DNA from: Streptomyces roseifaciens
Lineage (GTDB): Bacteria; Actinomycetota; Actinomycetes; Streptomycetales; Streptomycetaceae
NCBI RefSeq assembly: GCF_001445655.1
Contig: NZ_LNBE01000003.1
Location: forward strand, 1,842,530-1,906,529
DNA: 64,000 nucleotides
Direction of reading: 5' to 3'
Under the pieces are notes generated by a model. It did no database searches and was not told where the DNA came from. It saw only the letters and a program-made list of their open reading frames with translations. Positions 24,994 to 32,824 of this stretch are shown here, in pieces. The translations under genes were made by a program, and so were the position numbers. The stretch's first letter is position 1, and every line of letters begins with the position of its first letter.

Positions 24994-25020
24994 AGATACG
25001 TACTATCCGGTTTGCTTTAT
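24994..25020. promoter_or_regulatory. ARE-like receptor operator between afsA-like and receptor genes
   Basis: The segment contains GATACGTAC followed by TATCCGGTTTGCTTT, matching the layout of autoregulatory elements bound by gamma-butyrolactone receptors (TAC...CCGGTTTG half-site). It lies 54-80 bases before the AfsA start on one side. It lies about 230 bases before the receptor start on the other. It could control the AfsA gene or both. Confidence 0.6.
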
Positions 25021-25246
25021 GGGTGGGTGGCAGGGTATGGAGCCGGCCGCCCGGCGGGCCGGGTGAGGAAGACCCCGGATTCGCCGCACCGGGGGCGGAC
25101 CGCAGGTTCCGCCGGTGCGCCGGTGTCGTCGTGCTTGCTCAGGCCGTTGTCCGCGGGCCCTGCCCGGTCCCGTCCGGCTGCGCCCGGCGATCCTGCCGGG
25201 TGAGCGGTCTTGTAGCGGTTGGCTGTCGGTGATTGGGAGGTAATCA

Positions 25247-25912
25247 ATGGCGAAGCAGGCGCGGGCGATTCACACGCGCCGTCTCATTCTCGAGGCGGCG
25301 GGCGAGGTCTTCGACGAATACGGATACGAGTCGGCGACGATCGCGGAGATCCTCGGGCGCGCGGGCGTGACCAAGGGTGCGCTGTACTTCCACTTCGCCT
25401 CCAAGGAGGAGCTGGCGCGCGGCGTCCTGAGCGAGGCGTTGACGACCGAAGGCGTCATGCCCCAGGAGTCGCGCCTGCAGGAGTGGGTGGACGTCGGCAT
25501 GGTGCTGGCGCACCGGCTGCCCAGGGAGCCCCTGCTGAGCGCCGCGATCCGGCTGTCGGCCGACCGCAAGGCGCGGGACCTGTTCGGCACGTCCTGGCCG
25601 GGGTGGATCTCCTTCATCGCGGGGCAGCTGGCCGCGGCGAAGGAGCAGGGGGAGCTGCTGCCCCATGTCGACACGGACCGGATCGCCGTGCTGTTCGTGA
25701 GCGCCTGGACGGGCGTCGAGGTCCTCTCGACGGCGCTGGACGGGGGCGACTCCCTGGAGGAGCGGGTCGCGCTGCTCTACGACACGATCCTGCCGGGCAT
25801 CGCGGTGCCGGGTGCACTGCGGGCGCTGGACACGGCCCCCGACCGCGGGACGCGGGTCTGGGACGCGCACCGGGCCCAGCGCGAGCAGGAAGCGGCGTCC
25901 GCCGCGTCGTGA
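25247..25912 (+). CDS. TetR-family gamma-butyrolactone receptor (ScbR/ArpA-like)
   Basis: A 221-residue protein. The start KQARAIHTRRLILEAAGEVF and the helix-turn-helix ESATIAEILGRAGVTKGALY (about residues 28-47) are typical of autoregulator receptors. In the ligand domain FGTSWPGWISFIAG and SAWTGVEVLSTAL provide the Trp residues that line the butyrolactone pocket in this family. It should repress its target promoters until the AfsA-made signal binds. GGGAGG precedes the ATG. Confidence 0.88.
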   Translation: MAKQARAIHTRRLILEAAGEVFDEYGYESATIAEILGRAGVTKGALYFHFASKEELARGVLSEALTTEGVMPQESRLQEWVDVGMVLAHRLPREPLLSAAIRLSADRKARDLFGTSWPGWISFIAGQLAAAKEQGELLPHVDTDRIAVLFVSAWTGVEVLSTALDGGDSLEERVALLYDTILPGIAVPGALRALDTAPDRGTRVWDAHRAQREQEAASAAS

Positions 25913-26190
25913 CGACCGAGGCGTTCCCCCGGCGGTGAGGCCGGGCGGGCAGGAGATGTGCCGGCGGCGGGCTGTGCAGGACCGCTGCCGCATGGAGGAC
26001 AGGCTCTCCGCGCTGCCACGGATGACGACGTCCACGCTTCCCCCTGTGTTTGTGGCCGATGCCGGCGCGGGCGCCCGGTGCCGATGGACACGAGCCCCCC
26101 TCGTTCCTCCCGGCACGGCATCGGAAAGCTGTCCCGGAGCCGCTGCTCGTGACGGGCGGGGCCTCGGGTGATCCGACGTCAGGGACGCTA

Positions 26191-26212
26191 ACAAACCGGC
26201 CATCCTGTTTGT
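26191..26212. promoter_or_regulatory. ARE-like inverted repeat
   Basis: ACAAACCGG and CCTGTTTGT, separated by 4 bases, match with one mismatch. Size (22 bases) and arm sequence are the same as the perfect element at 27421-27442. Confidence 0.65.
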
Positions 26213-26291
26213 CAAGGCTCGACGGGAATCCCATACTCATCCCGTGACCTGGGTGAATGGTCCACCGGGAAGGCGGCCGGGCGCAGCCGAA

Positions 26292-26317
26292 GGAGAAACC
26301 GCACGGTTGGTTTCTCC
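26292..26317. promoter_or_regulatory. Perfect inverted repeat with AAACC/GGTTT arms
   Basis: GGAGAAACC and GGTTTCTCC are perfect 9-base arms with an 8-base spacer. The AAACC...GGTTT core recalls the receptor operators nearby, but it could also be part of a terminator for the gene on either side. Confidence 0.4.
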
Positions 26318-26339
26318 ATGCTTTCAAGGGAACGACAAA

Positions 26340-26363
26340 GGCCCGCAATGTGCATTGCGGGCC
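26340..26363. terminator. Terminator hairpin after the second receptor gene
   Basis: GGCCCGCAATG and CATTGCGGGCC are perfect 11-base arms with a 2-base centre. It lies 60 bases downstream of the stop of the leftward TetR gene and 430 bases after the rightward receptor gene. Confidence 0.6.
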
Positions 26364-26422
26364 TGGTGGTCGGTTGCGGGGGCGCGGCTGCCGTTCTCCG
26401 TCCGACGTGGCGCTGCGGGAGC

Positions 26423-27100
26423 TCAGCCGCGGAGCGCCTCGGCCCCGGCGGGCCGGTCGGCGGTGGTGCCGGTCGCGTTGATGACGGATTCCGTGCCGGC
26501 GGGCTGCAGTTGGGTCAGTGCCTTGGGCGTTGCCAGCTGCGGCAGCAGAGTGTGCCAGAGGCCGGTGAGGGTCTGGCGTGAGAGCCAGCTGCGGTCGTGA
26601 CGTGCCAGGGCCTCGAATCCGGCGGTCGCCCCCACGACCGCGGCGGTCAGCTCCTCCCGCACGGCCTGCGGCGGTGTCTGCCCGTGGGTCGCGGACCGTT
26701 CCAGCGTGCGGCGGACGCACTCGAGCCACTCCTGGCGCAGATTCGTCTCGGAGTGGTGCGCGGTACGGCAGTTGAGGTGGAAACCCGCGCGCACCACGAC
26801 GTCCCACCGCAGCTGCTGGGCGATGACGTGCGACGAGTCGACGAGCGCCTGCAGGGGGGAGGGGCTCTTGCGGTGGGCGTGCCGGGCCAGGGCGTGCAGG
26901 GTCCGGGCGGCTTCGGACTCCACGGCCGCGGCCATGGCCGCCTTGGTGTCGAAGTGGAAGTGCAGGGCGCCCGAGCTCACCCCGGCGCCGGCGCTGATGC
27001 CGGCGAGCTTGGCGCGGGTGTAGCCGAACTGGTCGAAGGCCTGGGCTGCGGAGCGGATCAATGCGTGCCGGGTGTTCATGGCCCGTTCTTGCTTCGTCAC
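26423..27100 (-). CDS. TetR-family receptor homologue (JadR2/ScbR2-type pseudo-receptor candidate)
   Basis: A 225-residue protein with a GTG start at 27100, preceded by CCAGGAG. The N-terminus TRHALIRSAAQAFDQFGYTR and HTH LAGISAGAGVSSGALHFHFD are closest to the receptor/pseudo-receptor group. The ligand domain is less canonical than in the first receptor (VVGATAGFEALA where that one has SAWTGVEVLS), which fits a pseudo-receptor. Such proteins often bind antibiotics or intermediates and repress the adjacent jadR1-type gene, as its divergent placement here suggests. Confidence 0.8.
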   Translation of the reverse strand: MTKQERAMNTRHALIRSAAQAFDQFGYTRAKLAGISAGAGVSSGALHFHFDTKAAMAAAVESEAARTLHALARHAHRKSPSPLQALVDSSHVIAQQLRWDVVVRAGFHLNCRTAHHSETNLRQEWLECVRRTLERSATHGQTPPQAVREELTAAVVGATAGFEALARHDRSWLSRQTLTGLWHTLLPQLATPKALTQLQPAGTESVINATGTTADRPAGAEALRG

Positions 27101-27148
27101 CGGCAACTCCTGGGGGACAACGTCATGGGGCACGTCATGGGCCACATG

Positions 27149-27166
27149 AAACCAACTAACTGGTTT
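27149..27166. promoter_or_regulatory. Palindromic operator upstream of the second receptor gene
   Basis: AAACCA and TGGTTT are perfect arms around ACTAAC, 49-66 bases before the GTG start at 27100. Its A/T-rich, AAACC/GGTTT pattern suggests an autoregulatory site. Confidence 0.55.
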
Positions 27167-27417
27167 TATTTCTACTGCCACTGCCCGGTATAGGCGTTAG
27201 GTGAGGTATCTGGCGTCCAGGGGTCCGTACAGGCCGTACCTCTCGGGTTGCACACCGTGCCGACCGGGGGAGTGACGTAAGGGGGTCGCCTTCTCGTGGA
27301 TGCCGGTAAATCCTCTTACTGAAGGGCAAGTTGCCTCAACCTTTCAGCCTGCGCCGTTCGCTCGTGACCGAAATGCGGCTTTTGATGCGAGAGGCGACGT
27401 AGCACCCGATTAGTTCT

Positions 27418-27445
27418 TTGACAAACCGACAGCCCGGTTTGTAAT
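27418..27445 (+). promoter_or_regulatory. Promoter with embedded ARE operator for the JadR1-like gene
   Basis: A consensus -35 TTGACA (27418-27423) and near-consensus -10 TGTAAT (27440-27445) are 16 bases apart. A perfect inverted repeat, ACAAACCG at 27421-27428 and CGGTTTGT at 27435-27442, fills the spacer and overlaps both boxes. Binding of a gamma-butyrolactone receptor here would block RNA polymerase. It lies 57 bases before the start codon. Confidence 0.8.
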
Positions 27446-27501
27446 GTCGCGGTGAACGGTTGTTCGCGGCATCGTCGCCGCGCGAACGTGCAGGAGCAGC
27501 G

Positions 27502-28290
27502 ATGGATCAGCAGGTCAGCACCCTTGTCGATGCGCACGCCGGGGAAGCGTCCCGGCGTCGTGTGCCCGGGCCGAGGGCCGGGCACCCTGCAGACCGGGCC
27601 CCGGCCCTGACGCGGCCGGGCGAGACCCTGCGGATCCTCGTCGTCGACAGCGACACCCAGTCCGCCGAGACGCTTTCCCGGAGACTGCAGCGCCACGGCT
27701 GCGAGACCTTCTCCGTCGCCACCGGGGAGGCCGCCCTCGCCGAGTACCGTTCGGCGGACCTGGTCCTGCTGGATCCGGAACTGCCCGATCTGGACGGCCT
27801 GGAAGTCTGCCGGGCCCTGAGAGCCGCCAGCGAGGTCCCCATCATCGCCGTGACCGCCCTGGCCGGCGAGCTCGACCGGGTCCTCGGTCTGCAGGCCGGC
27901 GCCGACGACTACGTCGTCGAGCCCTACGGCTTCCGCGAGCTGATGGCCCGTATCGAAGCCGTCATGCGCCGTGCGCGCCCCGCAGCGCGCACCTCGGCGG
28001 GGGTCATCACCAGCGGAGCGCTGACCATCGACCCCGACCTGCGCGAAGTGCGCCTGGGGGGACGCCGGATCGACGTCACCCGCAAGGAATTCGACCTGCT
28101 CCACCTGCTGGCGTCCCGCCCCGAGAAGGTCGTCTCCCGCGAGCAGCTCATGACCCAGGTGTGGGACGACTACTGGTCCCGCCCCGGCCGGACGATCGAC
28201 ACCCACGTCAGCAGCCTGCGGGGCAAGCTCGGGTCCGCAGGCTGGATCATCACCATCCGCGGCGTCGGCTTCCGCTTCGGGCGCGCCTGA
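27502..28290 (+). CDS. OmpR-family regulator with atypical receiver (JadR1-like)
   Basis: A 262-residue protein. Residues 1-40 are an extra low-complexity leader. Residues 43-155 are a receiver: LRILVVDSD with Asp49, phosphoacceptor Asp91 in DLVLLDPELPDLDG, and Thr118. The invariant Lys of the last strand is replaced by Glu140 (DDYVVEPYGF), and the second acid at position 50 is Ser, so normal phosphorylation chemistry is unlikely. Residues 165-262 are a winged helix (RKEFDLLHLLASRPEKVVSR, then TIDTHVSSLRGKLG). JadR1-type regulators of angucycline clusters are atypical in the same way and respond to end products. GGAGC precedes the ATG. Confidence 0.82.
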   Translation: MDQQVSTLVDAHAGEASRRRVPGPRAGHPADRAPALTRPGETLRILVVDSDTQSAETLSRRLQRHGCETFSVATGEAALAEYRSADLVLLDPELPDLDGLEVCRALRAASEVPIIAVTALAGELDRVLGLQAGADDYVVEPYGFRELMARIEAVMRRARPAARTSAGVITSGALTIDPDLREVRLGGRRIDVTRKEFDLLHLLASRPEKVVSREQLMTQVWDDYWSRPGRTIDTHVSSLRGKLGSAGWIITIRGVGFRFGRA

Positions 28291-28405
28291 GCCCGCACAC
28301 GCCCCCTCCCTCGCCGTCGACTCGTCGATCACCCCTCGACCGCTCTCTGATTGGGTCTGCCGACATCCGATGACTTCCGATCGTCTTTGAAAGAGGACAT
28401 TCATC

Positions 28406-30160
28406 GTGCGCAAGGTGCTCATCGCCAACCGTGGCGAAATCGCTGTCCGCGTAGCTCGCGCGTGCCGGGATGCCGGGATTGCCAGTGTGGCGGTCTACGC
28501 GGATCCGGACCGGGACGCGCTGCATGTCCGCGCTGCTGATGAGGCGTATGCGCTGGGCGGTGACACCCCGGCGACGAGCTACCTCGATGTGGCCAAGGTG
28601 CTTGCCGCGGCGGCCGAGTCGGGGGCGGATGCCGTTCACCCCGGGTACGGCTTCCTTTCCGAGAACGCCGAGTTCGCGCAGGCCGTGCTGGATGCGGGTC
28701 TGACGTGGATCGGTCCGCCGCCGCAGGCGATCCGGGATCTGGGTGACAAGGTGGCGGCCCGTCACATCGCCCAGCGTGCGGGTGCGCCGCTGGTGGCCGG
28801 TACCGCCGACCCGGTTGCGGGGGCGGAGGAGGTCGTGGCGTTCGCGCAGGAACACGGCCTGCCGATCGCGATCAAGGCCGCTTTCGGTGGTGGCGGGCGT
28901 GGTCTGAAGGTCGCCCGCACGCTGGAGGAGGTCCCCGAGCTCTACGACTCCGCCGTCCGCGAGGCGGTCGCGGCGTTCGGGCGGGGGGAGTGCTTCGTCG
29001 AGCGCTACCTGGACCGGCCCCGTCACGTCGAGACGCAGTGCCTGGCCGACAAGCACGGCAACGTGGTGGTCGTCTCCACGCGTGACTGCTCGCTGCAGCG
29101 CCGCCACCAGAAGCTGGTGGAGGAGGCTCCGGCGCCGTTCCTGTCGGCGGAGCAGAACGCCGAGCTCTACCGTGCCTCGAAGGCGATCCTGCGCGAGGCC
29201 GGTTACGAGGGCGCGGGCACGTGCGAGTTCCTCGTCGGCCAGGACGGCACGATCTCCTTCCTGGAGGTCAACACCCGTCTGCAGGTCGAGCACCCGGTCA
29301 CCGAAGAGGTCACCGGCATCGACCTGGTCCGCGAGATGTTCCGCATCGCCGACGGCGAGGAGCTCGGCTACGACGACCCGCCGCTGCGTGGTCACTCGTT
29401 CGAGTTCCGCATCAACGGTGAGGACCCGGGCCGCAACTTCCTGCCCGCTCCGGGCACGGTGACCCGCTTCGATGCGCCGACCGGTCCGGGTGTGCGCCTG
29501 GATGCGGGTGTGGAGTCGGGCAGTGTGATCGGCCCGGCGTGGGACTCGCTGCTGGCGAAGCTGATCGTCACCGGTGCCACGCGTGAGCAGGCCCTGCAGC
29601 GGGCGGCGCGGGCACTGAACGAGTTCAAGGTGGAAGGCATGGCCACGGCCATCCCCTTCCACCAGGCCGTGGTGACCGACCCCGCCTTCACCGCCGACCC
29701 CTTCCGGGTCCACACGCGGTGGATCGAGACCGAGTTCGTCAACACCATCGAGCCGTTCGCCGGAGCGGCGGCCGAGGAAGAGGGCGAGGAAGCCGGCCGC
29801 GAGACCGTCGTCGTCGAGGTCGGCGGCAAGCGCCTGGAAGTCTCCCTCCCCTCCTCCCTCGGCATGGCCATCGCCCGCACCACTGCGCCCGGCGGGGCCA
29901 AGCCCAAGCGCCGCGCCGCCAAGAAGTCCGGCTTCGCGGTCTCCGGCGACGCCCTCGCCTCCCCGATGCAGGGCACCATCGTCAAGGTCGCCGTCGAAGA
30001 CGGCCAGCAGGTCGCCGAGGGCGACCTCATCGTGGTCCTGGAGGCGATGAAGATGGAGCAGCCCCTGAACGCGCACCGCGCGGGCACGGTCAAGGGCATC
30101 ACCGCCGAGGTCGGCGCCTCCGTCTCCTCCGGCGCCGTCATCTGCGAAATCAAGGACTGA
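28406..30160 (+). CDS. Acyl-CoA carboxylase alpha subunit (biotin carboxylase + BCCP), JadJ-like
   Basis: A 584-residue protein with a GTG start after AAAGAGGAC. The biotin carboxylase begins [20 protein letters not shown] and includes the ATP loop [14 protein letters not shown] and the catalytic [19 protein letters not shown] domain ends it, with biotinyl-Lys549 in EAMKMEQ. It makes malonyl- or methylmalonyl-CoA with a separate beta subunit, not encoded nearby. Housekeeping AccA enzymes have similar sequence, but the length and the position directly after a JadR1-like regulator match JadJ, which raises malonyl-CoA supply in jadomycin producers. Confidence 0.92.
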   Translation: MRKVLIANRGEIAVRVARACRDAGIASVAVYADPDRDALHVRAADEAYALGGDTPATSYLDVAKVLAAAAESGADAVHPGYGFLSENAEFAQAVLDAGLTWIGPPPQAIRDLGDKVAARHIAQRAGAPLVAGTADPVAGAEEVVAFAQEHGLPIAIKAAFGGGGRGLKVARTLEEVPELYDSAVREAVAAFGRGECFVERYLDRPRHVETQCLADKHGNVVVVSTRDCSLQRRHQKLVEEAPAPFLSAEQNAELYRASKAILREAGYEGAGTCEFLVGQDGTISFLEVNTRLQVEHPVTEEVTGIDLVREMFRIADGEELGYDDPPLRGHSFEFRINGEDPGRNFLPAPGTVTRFDAPTGPGVRLDAGVESGSVIGPAWDSLLAKLIVTGATREQALQRAARALNEFKVEGMATAIPFHQAVVTDPAFTADPFRVHTRWIETEFVNTIEPFAGAAAEEEGEEAGRETVVVEVGGKRLEVSLPSSLGMAIARTTAPGGAKPKRRAAKKSGFAVSGDALASPMQGTIVKVAVEDGQQVAEGDLIVVLEAMKMEQPLNAHRAGTVKGITAEVGASVSSGAVICEIKD

Positions 30161-30261
30161 ACTTCCGCAGCTCGCCCCGCCCCGCCCCGGACACGGCGGC
30201 CCCTGCGGGCCGCCGCACCGGGCCCCGGACCGCCACACCGACCACCGGTTCTGGAGACCCC

Positions 30262-31251
30262 ATGAGCACCGAGACAACCGGACCCGCCACCGTCGCCGCC
30301 GCCTTCCCCGATCCGGCCTTCCCCGATCCGGCCGGCCCCGGACCGGCCGGTCCGGCGGAATCGGGTGAGCAGCAGGAGCTGTACCCCGTGGTCCCCGACG
30401 TCCGCGTCCGGGACGCCGTGCTGGATGCCGAGGGCGTCGCACTGTCGGCCCTGATCGCCACTCCGCCTCCGTGGATTCCACCGCGCGCCACCGTCTTCGC
30501 CGTCCACGGCGGCGGCATGCGGGCCGGCTACTTCGACGCCCGTGTTCACCCCGGGCAGTCGCTGCTCACGCTGGGGGCGAGCCTCGGCTTCACGGTCGTG
30601 GCGGTCGACCGCCCCGGTTACGGCCTGTCCGCCGAGCGCTTCCCCACGGGCGCCACGCTGGCCGAGCAGTCGGGTCTGCTGCACGCCGCGCTCGCCCAGT
30701 ACGCGCGCCGCCACGACACCGGCGCGGGCATGTTCCTCCTCGCGCACTCCTACGGCGGCAAACTGGCCCTGCACGCTCTGGCCGACGACCGCGGCGCGGC
30801 ATTCCTGGGAGCGGACATCTCCGGGATCAGCCACCGCTACGCCGTCGACGTCCAGGACCCGCAGGCCTTCCACAGCCGCAGGACCTGGAGCCGGCACTGG
30901 GGACGCCTCGACCTCTACCCGCCGGGCGCCTTCCGCGCGGTCAAGCCCCTGGTGACGCCGATGCCGCTGCGCGAAGCGGCCGAAGCCCTGCGCTGGGGCG
31001 AGGAGTTCCCCGGACTGGCCGCCCGGGTCCGTGTTCCCGTGCGCTTCACCTTCGCCGAGCACGAGGGCTGGTGGCGTCATGACGAGGAGACGATCGACTC
31101 GATGCGTACGGCCTTCCCGGCCGGCGCGCAGGTGCTCTTCGACCGTCAGCCGGCCGCCGGACACAACATCAGCCTCGGCTGGGCCGCTCGTTCGTATCAC
31201 CTGCGCGCCCTGGCCTTCTTCGAGGACTGTCTGCTGCCGCGCACGGCCTGA
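30262..31251 (+). CDS. Alpha/beta-fold hydrolase
   Basis: A 329-residue protein. After a Pro/Ala-rich 35-residue leader with a short repeat (FPDPAFPDPAGPGPAGPAE) come the strand and oxyanion region TVFAVHGGGMRAGYF. The nucleophile elbow is LLAHSYGGKLALH (Ser in HSYGG), and the catalytic His is in AAGHNISLGW. It follows the carboxylase by 101 bases on the same strand, so it may share its transcript. The substrate is unknown. In jadomycin clusters a cyclase gene stands here, so this may be a different tailoring function or a neighbour. Confidence 0.8.
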   Translation: MSTETTGPATVAAAFPDPAFPDPAGPGPAGPAESGEQQELYPVVPDVRVRDAVLDAEGVALSALIATPPPWIPPRATVFAVHGGGMRAGYFDARVHPGQSLLTLGASLGFTVVAVDRPGYGLSAERFPTGATLAEQSGLLHAALAQYARRHDTGAGMFLLAHSYGGKLALHALADDRGAAFLGADISGISHRYAVDVQDPQAFHSRRTWSRHWGRLDLYPPGAFRAVKPLVTPMPLREAAEALRWGEEFPGLAARVRVPVRFTFAEHEGWWRHDEETIDSMRTAFPAGAQVLFDRQPAAGHNISLGWAARSYHLRALAFFEDCLLPRTA

Positions 31252-31319
31252 CGGCCGGTCAGCAGTGACTGGCCGGCAGGGGTCGGCCGGCAAGGCCTGG
31301 GCCTCCGGATGCGATCAAG

Positions 31320-31338
31320 ATAGGTTAGCCTCACCTAA
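31320..31338 (+). promoter_or_regulatory. DmdR/IdeR-type iron box
   Basis: ATAGGTTAGCCTCACCTAA agrees with 17 of 19 positions of the actinobacterial iron-box consensus TTAGGTTAGGCTCACCTAA. It ends 21 bases before the start of the next gene, so iron-loaded repressor would block its expression. Confidence 0.8.
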
Positions 31339-31359
31339 GTTGACCGGGGAGGTCGTCCC

Positions 31360-32127
31360 ATGACGTCGAGCAACGTGGCCGAGTCGCCGTCCGTCGCACC
31401 GTCACCGCTCGCAGGTGACGGAGCAGGCAGCGGATGGATACGCATCGCCGGGCTCTCGGGGGTGCTGGCCTCGATCGCCTGGCTCGCCGGGGACATTCTC
31501 CTGCTGGGCAAACCCATGGGGACCGCCGGCCAGTACCCCCTGCTGGCCTCGTACGACGGCACGGCCCGTGACTCGCTGGCGGCCATGCTGCCCGCCTCCA
31601 CGACGCGGCTGGCCTGGGGAGCGCTGCTCGGCGTCCTCACCGGTCCGCTCTATCTGGTGGCGTGCCGGCACCTGCGGTACGGCCTGAGTCCCGCCCCGCG
31701 CCGGTGGTCCCTGCCGCCGTATCTGCTGCTGACCGCCGGCTTCGCACTGGCCCCGTTCGCCCACGGCTCCTTCTACTACTGGGGGCAGGCCGCCAAGGCT
31801 GTCCACGAGTCCGGCGCCCGTTCCGAGGCCCTGATCGCGCTGCCGGGCGACATCGCCACGGTGCTGTTCATCCCCTACGTGGTGCTCCTGGTGTGCTGGG
31901 TGGCCGGGTCCGTATGGATGGCCGCCTGCATCCTGCGCGGGGGGACGGCCTTCCCCCGGTGGATGTGCGTGGCGAACCCCCTGGTCTTCATCCCCGTCGG
32001 CATGCTCCTGACCAAGGCACTGCCGGGGGCTGCGGGAACCGCGGTGCAGGGCGCGGCGCTCAGCGTGGGGAACCTGCTGCTCTTCACCCTGTCGACCGCC
32101 GTCCTGTGGAAGCGGCGCCGGGGGTGA
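31360..32127 (+). CDS. Iron-regulated membrane protein of unknown function (DUF6796-like)
   Basis: A 255-residue protein with GGGGAGG before the ATG. About six or seven hydrophobic segments are visible, including AGLSGVLASIAWLAGDILLL, LLGVLTGPLYLVAC, PPYLLLTAGFALAPFA, IATVLFIPYVVLLVCWVAG and LSVGNLLLFTLSTAVLW. No transporter motif is recognised. The iron box immediately upstream predicts induction under iron starvation. It ends 6 bases before the end of the convergent SRPBCC gene. Confidence 0.75.
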   Translation: MTSSNVAESPSVAPSPLAGDGAGSGWIRIAGLSGVLASIAWLAGDILLLGKPMGTAGQYPLLASYDGTARDSLAAMLPASTTRLAWGALLGVLTGPLYLVACRHLRYGLSPAPRRWSLPPYLLLTAGFALAPFAHGSFYYWGQAAKAVHESGARSEALIALPGDIATVLFIPYVVLLVCWVAGSVWMAACILRGGTAFPRWMCVANPLVFIPVGMLLTKALPGAAGTAVQGAALSVGNLLLFTLSTAVLWKRRRG

Positions 32128-32133
32128 CCGGCG

Positions 32134-32598
32134 TCAAGGCCGGGGGAGGGCCTCGTCCCGGGGGCCATGCGCCGTCTCCGCCCGTTTCTTCAATGCTTTG
32201 TTGAGGGCCTCGAAGTCCGTGACGGTGGCGGTGATGCTCCGGCGCAGGAAGGGCACCAGCAGGCCGGTGAACTTCTCGCTCTGCACGACGCGGGTGCCGC
32301 CCCCGTCCAGGTCCGTGAGGACGAAGCGGTGTTCGCCGCTGAACAGGCCGGGCAGCACGGTCCGGCCGAGCCAGCGCAGCTCCTCGGCGGGGGCTGCGGC
32401 CTTGACCGTCGGGCGGAAGGTCATCGGCCGTCTGCCGGTGGGGAACACCCTCAGCTTCAGCCGCCGGCCGGGGGCGGCCGTTCCCGAGGCATGCCGGATG
32501 AAGGGATTCCACTCCTCGTAGCGCGGCAGGTCCGTCAGGACCTGCCAGACCCGCTCGGGTGTGGCGGCGATGTCGATCACGGTGGCTATCTCCCGCAC
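32134..32598 (-). CDS. SRPBCC (START/polyketide-cyclase-like) domain protein
   Basis: A 154-residue protein. [30 protein letters not shown] and the late [20 protein letters not shown] are the standard strands of the ligand-binding helix-grip fold (SRPBCC, PF10604-type). GTG start at 32598 with GAGGGAG upstream. The ligand is unknown, and similarity to polyketide cyclases is structural only. Confidence 0.82.
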   Translation of the reverse strand: MREIATVIDIAATPERVWQVLTDLPRYEEWNPFIRHASGTAAPGRRLKLRVFPTGRRPMTFRPTVKAAAPAEELRWLGRTVLPGLFSGEHRFVLTDLDGGGTRVVQSEKFTGLLVPFLRRSITATVTDFEALNKALKKRAETAHGPRDEALPRP

Positions 32599-32824
32599 CG
32601 GCGTCTCCCTCTGCTCCGTGCCGCAGGTATCTCCCGCAAGGCTCAGTATTGGCCGGAACGGGGCCGTCGGCCTGTCCGGACCGGCCGGCCCGGGCCCGTC
32701 GCGCATCTGGAGCAGCCGCTGTTACCGGCCGCGGCCACCGGGCACACCTGCAGCAGCCGGGCCCCTCCCGCACCGGGATCCGGGGTTCCGGCGCGGCCGT
32801 GCGGACGAGAGGGCGGATGGACGC

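Larger units (their letters stand above)
25913..26422. other. Gene-free gap between convergent receptor genes, containing operator-like repeats
   Basis: 510 bases. No frame here has coding character beyond shadows. It holds three inverted repeats: 26191-26212 (ARE-like), 26292-26317 and 26340-26363 (terminator-like). An operator between two gene ends is unexpected and may mark a lost gene. Confidence 0.55.

Noticed and set aside
25244..26215. A long minus-strand frame beginning at the stranded ARE site
   Set aside because: It mostly overlaps the receptor gene antisense. The part in the gap is Arg/Pro/Ser-rich with no recognisable family, so I do not call it a gene or a clear pseudogene.
28406..30160. 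Treating the carboxylase as simply housekeeping AccA
   Set aside because: It may be so by sequence, but its position after a JadR1-like regulator and its 584-residue length fit JadJ. I kept both readings in the entry.
30262..31251. Calling the alpha/beta hydrolase a polyketide tailoring enzyme
   Set aside because: Only the fold and catalytic residues are visible. Nothing in the sequence supports a specific substrate.
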